From assembly GCF_020539505.1 (NCBI RefSeq), contig NZ_JACDXW010000010.1, positions 1-42,546 on the forward strand: DNA of 42,546 nucleotides. The letters run 5' to 3'. Of the stretch, positions 37,318 through 42,546 are shown piece by piece. Every line of letters starts with the position of its first letter. Position 1 is the first letter of the stretch. This DNA comes from Mesopusillimonas faecipullorum. GTDB taxonomy: Bacteria; Pseudomonadota; Gammaproteobacteria; Burkholderiales; Burkholderiaceae_B. The position numbers were made by a program, and so were the translations under genes. Under the pieces are notes generated by a model, which did no database searches, had not been told where the DNA came from, and saw only the letters and a list, made by a program, of their open reading frames with translations.

Positions 37318-38252
37318 TGGAGTTGATGATTGCAGGTCTTGTGGCGGCGGGCATTAGACTGAGCATATCCATCGTCTTTGCCGCCTTGGGCGAGACGGTG
37401 AGCCAGCGTGCCGGCGTGATGAATGTCGGACTGGAAGGCATCATGCTGTTCAGCGCCTTTCTGGCGGCAGCCGGCGCTGTATATACCGGTTCCCCTTGGG
37501 GCGGGACGATACTGGCCATTGCGGGCGGCGTGGTTTTGGCGGCGCTGCACGGCTGGGTCTCCATATACTTATGCGCCAATCAGATCGTTTCTGGGCTGGC
37601 GCTGGTTTTTCTTGGGGCGGGTCTGTCGGGTGTTGGTTACCGACTCACTATAGGGGGAGGCGGGCCGGTCTCGATCCCATCGTTCGCCGCCGTCGATTTT
37701 GGACCACTGCGTGAGATCCCTTTTATAGGCCAGGTTCTTTTCAGCCATACCCTGCTGGTTTATGTGGCGATCGTACTGGCTGTCGTTCTGTACTTCGGTC
37801 TGTCGCGTACGGGCTGGGGGCTAGAACTACGCGCTGCTGGCGAGAACCCCCAAGCAGCCGATGCGGCGGGGGTGAGCGTCAATCGTTATCGCCTCATGGC
37901 AGTCCTGTTTGGCGGGGCGATGGCGGGATTGGGGGGCGCTTTTCTCGTGCTGGCGCAGGTGAATGCCTTCGTCGAAGGGATGGTGGCTGGCAGGGGGTTC
38001 ATCGCCATCGCCTGTGTGGTGTTTGGGGGCTGGAATCCGTTGGGTGTATTGGTGGCGTGTCTGGGTTTTGGTTTGGCGGACGCTTTGCAGATACGACTAC
38101 AGACTTGGTATCCAGGCGTTCCTTACCAGTTTTTTGTGATGATGCCGTATGGGCTTGCGTTGGTGGCCCTGGTAATATTCGCCAGACGCTCGGCCGCTCC
38201 AGCCGCCTTGGGTTTGCCGTTCAGGTCTTTACGTGCAGGCCGAAGCGCTTAG
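37317..38252 (+). CDS. BMP-type ABC transporter permease 2
   Basis: 311 residues. Starts within the stop of permease 1 (TGATG). Family block: GETVSQRAGVMNVGLEGIML, as in YufQ/NupQ. ELRAAGENPQAADAAGVSV and GGAMAGLGGAFLV are the conserved cytoplasmic loop and the next helix. Inside the gene, 37641-37655 matches the T7 RNA polymerase promoter core by chance or otherwise (see findings). Confidence 0.92.
   Translation: MELMIAGLVAAGIRLSISIVFAALGETVSQRAGVMNVGLEGIMLFSAFLAAAGAVYTGSPWGGTILAIAGGVVLAALHGWVSIYLCANQIVSGLALVFLGAGLSGVGYRLTIGGGGPVSIPSFAAVDFGPLREIPFIGQVLFSHTLLVYVAIVLAVVLYFGLSRTGWGLELRAAGENPQAADAAGVSVNRYRLMAVLFGGAMAGLGGAFLVLAQVNAFVEGMVAGRGFIAIACVVFGGWNPLGVLVACLGFGLADALQIRLQTWYPGVPYQFFVMMPYGLALVALVIFARRSAAPAALGLPFRSLRAGRSA
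37641..37658 (+). other. T7 promoter-like core inside the permease gene
   Basis: CGACTCACTATAGGG (37641-37655) is identical to positions -12 to +3 of the T7 class III promoter, and GGA continues 2 of 3 matches. The upstream AT-rich part (-17 to -13) does not match. The bases encode YRLTIGGG in the permease, which explains them as coding sequence. Confidence 0.4.
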
Positions 38253-38310
38253 TGAATCGCTGCCGTGGCAACGATATCCGTAGCCGCGAGCGCAACTTGT
38301 TTGATCCCGT

Positions 38311-38769
38311 ATGTCGACTCCAGACCTCAAGCCGCCCCAGTTGGGCCTAGACCAAAATATCGCGTTCCAGATGGCTTCTATCATCTTCCGTATGGAACAG
38401 GACCTGCGCAACTTTACCTTGCGTAAACTGGACATCACCTACATCCATTTCCGGGTGTTGCAGTATCTGCACGATGAGGATGGCAAGAATATTACGGAAA
38501 TTGCGCGTGCTACGGCCGTCAGGCCTGCTGTGCTAAGTCGCGTCGTCAGCCAGATGGAGGAGCGCGCCTTGGCGGTGCGCAAGAGCGACCCGCAGGACAA
38601 TCGCTCCACCCGGGTTTATCTGACGAAACTAGGACGCACGAAATACGCGCAAGCTTGGCCCGATGCGCATAAAATTATTCAGAACGCGCTTGAAGTGCTT
38701 GATCAACAAGAACGTACCGCCTTGGGCGTATCCCTGAAAAAAGTGGCAGAACATGTATGTCGTGTTTAA
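38311..38769 (+). CDS. MarR-family transcriptional regulator of the hyu operon
   Basis: 152 residues. The winged helix is NITEIARATAVRPAVLSRVV with wing DPQDNRSTRVYLTKLG. It ends the plus-strand hyu/transport operon, 58 bases after permease 2. The gap has no terminator or clear Shine-Dalgarno. It is a candidate repressor for the tandem-repeat operator at 28644-28694, but no copy of that motif lies just upstream of its own gene, so binding is inferred only. Confidence 0.88.
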   Translation: MSTPDLKPPQLGLDQNIAFQMASIIFRMEQDLRNFTLRKLDITYIHFRVLQYLHDEDGKNITEIARATAVRPAVLSRVVSQMEERALAVRKSDPQDNRSTRVYLTKLGRTKYAQAWPDAHKIIQNALEVLDQQERTALGVSLKKVAEHVCRV

Positions 38770-38847
38770 GGACGTCTAGAGCACTTGCTTACTGCACGAC
38801 TTATGTAGTGCTTGTCTAGTAAAAAGTGCCTGTGCTTGCGCATTTTG

Positions 38848-38856
38848 TGTTATGAT
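38848..38856 (+). promoter_or_regulatory. Extended -10 promoter for rpsL-rpsG-fusA-tuf
   Basis: TG-T-TATGAT matches an extended -10 (five of six to TATAAT plus the TG). No good -35 lies 16-18 bases upstream, which an extended -10 can tolerate. It is the best promoter candidate in the leader. Confidence 0.55.
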
Positions 38857-38972
38857 GGCGAGCTGACCGAAAACTTGTTTTCCTGCTTGCGTGTTTATGC
38901 GGCGGGTTAGCCAAGCAAACGGCCAGGAAGCGCGCCGGGTTAGTCGGTTAGCGCGCAAGTTTCAGTAAAAGC

Positions 38973-38984
38973 CGCTCTTTAACG
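38973..38984 (+). promoter_or_regulatory. boxA-like antitermination site in the str leader
   Basis: CGCTCTTTAACG contains the ten-base core GCTCTTTAAC of the rRNA boxA (E. coli form TGCTCTTTAACA), which binds NusB-NusE on nascent RNA. It is on the transcribed strand, about 120 bases after the likely promoter and upstream of strong stems. Confidence 0.6.
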
Positions 38985-39002
38985 CAACATCTTTGGTTAA
39001 TG

Positions 39003-39068
39003 GGCGGTTTTTGCGCAAAAAACCGCCTAAGTTGTTTTTGGGTGCGGGGTTTAACGGCCCAACTTAGG
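39003..39068 (+). promoter_or_regulatory. Two overlapping stems in the rpsL leader
   Basis: Stem 1 pairs GGCGGTTTTT (39003-39012) with AAAAACCGCC (39018-39027). Stem 2 pairs CCTAAGTTG (39026-39034) with CAACTTAGG (39060-39068). They share bases 39026-39027, so full forms compete. A TTTTT run (39035-39039) follows stem 1 by 7 bases. Confidence 0.6.
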
Positions 39069-39170
39069 TTGAGTCGCTTAGCTTGGCATTCAAAGTCACG
39101 CGAAAGGCGATCATTCAGTGCATGCCTTGCTTTTTGTAGGTGCGTGCAGCTCAAAGGATGCGTTAAGGAC

Positions 39171-39548
39171 ATGCCAACCATTAGTCAACTCGTGCGCAAG
39201 CCGCGCGAAGTCAGCCACATCAGCAGCAAGAGCCCCGCGCTCGAAAACTGCCCGCAGCGCCGCGGCGTTTGCACCCGTGTGTACACCACCACCCCCAAGA
39301 AGCCTAACTCCGCTCTGCGTAAGGTTGCCAAAGTGCGCCTGACCAACGGCTTCGAAGTCATCTCCTACATCGGCGGTGAAGGCCACAACCTGCAAGAGCA
39401 CTCGGTTGTGCTGGTGCGCGGCGGTCGGGTCAAGGATCTTCCCGGTGTGCGTTACCACATTGTTCGTGGTTCGCTCGACTTGCAAGGCGTGAAAGACCGC
39501 AAGCAATCGCGCTCCAAATACGGTGCCAAGCGCCCCAAGAAGGCCTAA
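39171..39548 (+). CDS. rpsL: 30S ribosomal protein S12
   Basis: 125 residues from ATG 39171 with AAGGA upstream; the frame is open further 5' but that part is not S12. S12 controls decoding accuracy in the A site. [13 protein letters not shown] and [14 protein letters not shown] carry the two lysines (K43 and K88 in E. coli) whose change gives streptomycin resistance; both are wild type. It is the first gene of the str operon. Confidence 0.98.
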   Translation: MPTISQLVRKPREVSHISSKSPALENCPQRRGVCTRVYTTTPKKPNSALRKVAKVRLTNGFEVISYIGGEGHNLQEHSVVLVRGGRVKDLPGVRYHIVRGSLDLQGVKDRKQSRSKYGAKRPKKA

Positions 39549-39754
39549 TCGCCTTTTTGCAGTAACTGCTGTAACCCTTAAGTCGTACATCTGTAGTACA
39601 CATATGCTTCATTCGGTCCCGTCTGTTCGGGGCAGGGTGTCATGTGCAGCCCAGCATAAAATCAATGCGGGCACGTAAGGGGCTCCCTCGTTAGGGGGTC
39701 ATGGTCGCGCCAAAATGGTGCGATTCAACTGAACTGTCACAAGGAAGTGTCAAA

Positions 39755-40225
39755 ATGCCGCGTCGTCGCGAAGTACCAAAACGTGAAATCCTGCCCGATC
39801 CCAAGTTCGGCAGCGTTGAATTGGCCAAGTTCATGAACATCCTCATGCTGTCTGGTAAGAAGGCTGTCGCCGAGCGTATCGTCTATGGCGCCCTCGACCA
39901 GATCCAGAGCAAGACGGGCAAAGAGCCCATCGAAGTGTTCAACACCGCCATCAACAACATCAAGCCCGTCGTCGAAGTCAAGAGCCGCCGCGTCGGTGGC
40001 GCTAACTACCAAGTGCCGGTTGAAGTGCGCCCTGTGCGCCGCCTGGCATTGGCGATGCGCTGGCTGCGCGAAGCCGCCAAAAAGCGCGGCGAAAAGTCCA
40101 TGGATCTGCGCCTGGCTGGCGAGCTCCTGGACGCGGCGGAAGGCCGTGGCGGCGCGATGAAGAAACGCGAAGACACGCACAAAATGGCCGAAGCCAACAA
40201 GGCCTTCAGCCATTTCCGTTGGTAA
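39755..40225 (+). CDS. rpsG: 30S ribosomal protein S7
   Basis: 156 residues from ATG 39755 ([19 protein letters not shown]). AAGGAAG lies upstream. S7 starts assembly of the 30S head and in E. coli represses the str operon by binding the rpsL-rpsG gap. Here the 206-base gap contains a small stem TCGCGCCA-AAA-TGGTGCGA near 39706-39724, a possible but unproven target. Confidence 0.98.
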   Translation: MPRRREVPKREILPDPKFGSVELAKFMNILMLSGKKAVAERIVYGALDQIQSKTGKEPIEVFNTAINNIKPVVEVKSRRVGGANYQVPVEVRPVRRLALAMRWLREAAKKRGEKSMDLRLAGELLDAAEGRGGAMKKREDTHKMAEANKAFSHFRW

Positions 40226-40240
40226 TCTAAGGACTCAATC

Positions 40241-42343
40241 ATGGCCCGCAAAACCCCAATCGAGCGCTACCGCAATATCGGTATTTCCGCCCACATCGAC
40301 GCTGGAAAAACCACGACGACCGAGCGCATCCTGTTCTACACCGGTGTCAACCACAAGCTGGGCGAAACCCACGAAGGCTCCGCCACCATGGACTGGATGG
40401 AGCAGGAGCAGGAACGCGGTATCACGATTACGTCGGCGGCCACCACTGCTTTCTGGCGTGGCATGGCGGGCGACCGTCCCGAGCACCGCATCAACATCAT
40501 CGACACCCCGGGCCACGTTGACTTCACCATTGAAGTCGAACGCTCGATGCGCGTGCTCGACGGTGCTTGCATGGTGTATTGCGCCGTGGGCGGTGTTCAG
40601 CCCCAGTCCGAAACCGTGTGGCGTCAGGCCAACAAGTATGGCGTGCCCCGTTTGGCGTTCATCAACAAGATGGACCGCACCGGCGCCAACTTCTTCAAGG
40701 TCTACGAGCAGCTCAAGGTGCGCCTGAAGGCTAACCCTGTGCCTATCGTCATCCCCATCGGCGCTGAAGACACCTTCAAGGGTGTGGTCGACCTGATCAA
40801 GATGAAAGCCATCATCTGGGACGAAGCTTCGAACGGCACCAAGTTCGACTACGAAGATATCCCCGCTGATCTGGCTGACGACGCTGTCGAGTGGCGCGAA
40901 AAGCTGGTCGAGTCGGCTGCTGAAGCCAACGAAGACCTGATGAACAAGTACCTGGAAACAGGCGAGCTGACTGAAGCCGAAATCAACAATGGTCTGCGTC
41001 TGCGTACTATCGCCGGCGAAATCCAGCCCATGTTGTGCGGCACGGCTTTCAAGAACAAGGGTGTTCAGCGCATGCTTGACGCCGTTCTCGACTACCTGCC
41101 TTCGCCGGTCGATATTCCTCCTGTCGAAGGGACCGACGATGACGGCAACGTGATCAGCTTACCTGCTGACGACAACGCCAAGTTCTCGGCGCTGGCATTC
41201 AAGCTGATGAGCGACCCCTTCGTTGGTCAGTTGACCTTCGTGCGCGTGTACTCGGGCGTTCTGCACTCTGGCGAGACGGTTTATAACCCTATCAAGAGCA
41301 AGAAAGAACGTATCGGTCGTATCTTGCAGATGCACGCCAACAACCGTGCAGAAATCAAAGAAGTTCTGGCAGGCGACATCGCCGCAGTGGTTGGTCTGAA
41401 AGACGTCACCACGGGTGAAACCCTGTGCGACATAGGTCAGCACATCCTGCTCGAGCGCATGGAGTTCCCCGAGCCCGTGATTTCGCAGGCTGTCGAACCC
41501 AAGACCAAGACCGACCAAGAGAAAATGGGCGTGGCCTTGTCGCGTCTGGCTCAGGAAGATCCTTCTTTCCGCGTCAGCAGCGACGAAGAATCCGGCCAAA
41601 CCATTATTTCCGGTATGGGCGAGCTTCACCTTGAAGTGCTGGTCGACCGCATGCGTCGTGAATTCGGCGTTGAAGCCAACGTTGGCAAGCCTCAAGTGGC
41701 TTACCGCGAAACCGTTCGCAAGACGGTCGAAGACGTCGAAGGCAAGTTCGTCAAGCAGTCCGGTGGTCGTGGTCAATATGGTCACGCAGTCATCAAACTC
41801 GAGCCCCTGCCTCCTGGCGGTGGTTACGAGTTCGTCGACGCCATCAAGGGCGGCGTGGTGCCTCGCGAGTACATCCCCGCAGTGGACAAGGGTATTCAAG
41901 ACACGCTGCCTTCGGGTATCGTGGCCGGCTACCCCGTGGTCGACGTCAAGGTTACGCTAACCTTCGGCTCCTACCACGATGTGGACTCCAACGAAAACGC
42001 CTTCCGTATGGCTGGTTCGATGGCTTTCAAAGACGCTATGCGCAAGGCCAGCCCCGTGCTGCTCGAGCCCATGATGGCTGTCGAAGTTGAAACGCCTGAA
42101 GATTACGCCGGTACGGTCATGGGCGACTTGTCGTCCCGCCGCGGTATGGTGCAAGGTATGGACGACATCCCTGGCGGCGGCAAGATCATCAAAGCCGAAG
42201 TGCCGCTGGCTGAGATGTTCGGTTATTCGACCAGCCTGCGTTCGCAGACCCAAGGTCGGGCAACCTACACGATGGAGTTCAAGCACTACGCTGAGGCTCC
42301 CAAGAACGTGGCTGATGAAGTCATCAGCACGCGCGGTAAATAA
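40241..42343 (+). CDS. fusA: Elongation factor G
   Basis: 700 residues, full length. EF-G drives translocation with GTP. G1 motif [10 protein letters not shown]3 DTPGHVDF, G4 NKMD are present, and the domain IV/V tail ends EVISTRGK. It starts 15 bases after rpsG and ends in tandem stops (TAATAA). No odd residue was noticed. Confidence 0.98.
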   Translation: MARKTPIERYRNIGISAHIDAGKTTTTERILFYTGVNHKLGETHEGSATMDWMEQEQERGITITSAATTAFWRGMAGDRPEHRINIIDTPGHVDFTIEVERSMRVLDGACMVYCAVGGVQPQSETVWRQANKYGVPRLAFINKMDRTGANFFKVYEQLKVRLKANPVPIVIPIGAEDTFKGVVDLIKMKAIIWDEASNGTKFDYEDIPADLADDAVEWREKLVESAAEANEDLMNKYLETGELTEAEINNGLRLRTIAGEIQPMLCGTAFKNKGVQRMLDAVLDYLPSPVDIPPVEGTDDDGNVISLPADDNAKFSALAFKLMSDPFVGQLTFVRVYSGVLHSGETVYNPIKSKKERIGRILQMHANNRAEIKEVLAGDIAAVVGLKDVTTGETLCDIGQHILLERMEFPEPVISQAVEPKTKTDQEKMGVALSRLAQEDPSFRVSSDEESGQTIISGMGELHLEVLVDRMRREFGVEANVGKPQVAYRETVRKTVEDVEGKFVKQSGGRGQYGHAVIKLEPLPPGGGYEFVDAIKGGVVPREYIPAVDKGIQDTLPSGIVAGYPVVDVKVTLTFGSYHDVDSNENAFRMAGSMAFKDAMRKASPVLLEPMMAVEVETPEDYAGTVMGDLSSRRGMVQGMDDIPGGGKIIKAEVPLAEMFGYSTSLRSQTQGRATYTMEFKHYAEAPKNVADEVISTRGK

Positions 42344-42352
42344 TAAACTGGG

Positions 42353-42380
42353 TTCCGTCCAGCCCTAGTGGCTGGCGGAA
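42353..42380 (+). repeat. Hairpin between fusA and tuf
   Basis: TTCCG-T-CCAGCC (42353-42364) pairs with GGCTGGCGGAA (42370-42380), 11 bp with one bulged T and loop CTAGT. No T-run follows, so read-through into tuf is expected and the stem may mark an RNA processing site. Confidence 0.5.
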
Positions 42381-42420
42381 TGCTTATCTGTATTCTTGAA
42401 CTAATTGATGGAATTGAGTC

Positions 42421-42546
42421 ATGGCAAAAGAGAAGTTTGAGCGGACGAAACCGCACGTAAACGTAGGCACGATTGGCCACGTTGACCACGGCAAAACGAC
42501 GCTGACGGCAGCGATCTGCACGGTGTTGTCCAAGGAATTTGGCGGC
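42421..42546 (+). CDS. tuf: Elongation factor Tu, N-terminal part (partial)
   Basis: The first 42 residues of EF-Tu, cut by the window end: [20 protein letters not shown], then [12 protein letters not shown]. The G1 P-loop GHVDHGKTT is intact. It follows fusA after 77 bases, the normal str operon order. The first tuf copy ends at base 127. Confidence 0.97.
   Translation, partial: MAKEKFERTKPHVNVGTIGHVDHGKTTLTAAICTVLSKEFGG

Larger units (their letters stand above)
38770..39170 (+). promoter_or_regulatory. str operon promoter and leader region (no gene)
   Basis: This 401-base gap holds no credible gene. It contains an extended -10 (TGTTATGAT, 38848-38856), a boxA-like sequence (38973-38984) and two overlapping stems (39003-39068). 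If transcription begins just after 38860, the untranslated leader is about 300 bases, long for a ribosomal protein operon. Confidence 0.7.

Noticed and set aside
12354-38769. A classical mobile island
   Set aside because: No integrase, transposase, target-site duplication or tRNA-end repeat was found around the accessory block; tRNA-Trp is 12 kb away on the far side of rpoBC.
38776-38958. A 60-codon minus-strand frame in the str leader
   Set aside because: Short, no recognisable features, no ribosome site, and it overlaps the likely promoter.
39240-39470. Streptomycin-resistance change in rpsL, and rifampicin change in rpoB (5390-5520)
   Set aside because: All classic positions carry the wild-type residues.

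Overview
The window reads as a chromosomal segment of a betaproteobacterium of the order Burkholderiales, most likely family Alcaligenaceae (Bordetella/Achromobacter/Pusillimonas type). The basis is gene order and protein sequence: tuf, tRNA-Trp, secE, nusG, rplK, rplA, rplJ, rplL, rpoB, rpoC on the left and rpsL, rpsG, fusA, tuf on the right, all on the + strand. The two ends are parts of two tuf genes: the last 127 bases of one and the first 126 bases of the other. No transposase, integrase, phage gene, IS end or CRISPR array was seen.

Left core (1-12330): EF-Tu 3' end, tRNA-Trp, protein export (secE), transcription elongation (nusG), the L11/L1/L10/L7-L12 stalk proteins and the beta and beta-prime subunits of RNA polymerase. 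The rplJ leader (2484-2697) and the rplL-rpoB gap (3711-3806) both hold mutually exclusive RNA stems. A long two-way terminator closes the operon at 12283-12328.

Middle (12354-38769): about 26.4 kb of catabolic genes sit between rpoC and rpsL. (a) A VanA-like Rieske oxygenase, an IclR regulator and a DinB-fold protein. (b) A MarR regulator, a Gfo/Idh/MocA dehydrogenase, a phthalate-dioxygenase-type Rieske oxygenase and a 4,5-dihydroxyphthalate decarboxylase-like protein. Together these fit phthalate to protocatechuate, with two copies of a perfect 14-bp palindrome in the divergent promoter. (c) A minus-strand operon for an FAH-family hydrolase, gentisate 1,2-dioxygenase and a Liv-type ABC importer, probably uptake and cleavage of an aromatic acid. 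(d) A divergent gene for a helix-turn-helix protein fused to a citrate-synthase fold lacking key catalytic residues, followed by cytochrome b561 and YceI. (e) A ten-kilobase plus-strand operon: hydantoinase/oxoprolinase A and B, a small four-cysteine protein like acetone carboxylase gamma, a cysteine hydrolase, a BMP-type ABC importer (binding protein, ATPase, two permeases) and a MarR regulator. I read (e) as uptake and ATP-driven opening of a cyclic amide or ureide. Its promoter carries four 12-bp repeats ending in an 18-bp palindrome.

Right core (38770-42546): a 400-bp leader with an extended -10 promoter, a boxA-like antitermination sequence and two competing stems, then rpsL, rpsG, fusA and the start of tuf.

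The parts most worth follow-up are the HTH/citrate-synthase fusion, the hyuAB-centred operon with its tandem-repeat operator, the twin palindromes of the phthalate-type genes, and the boxA in the str leader.
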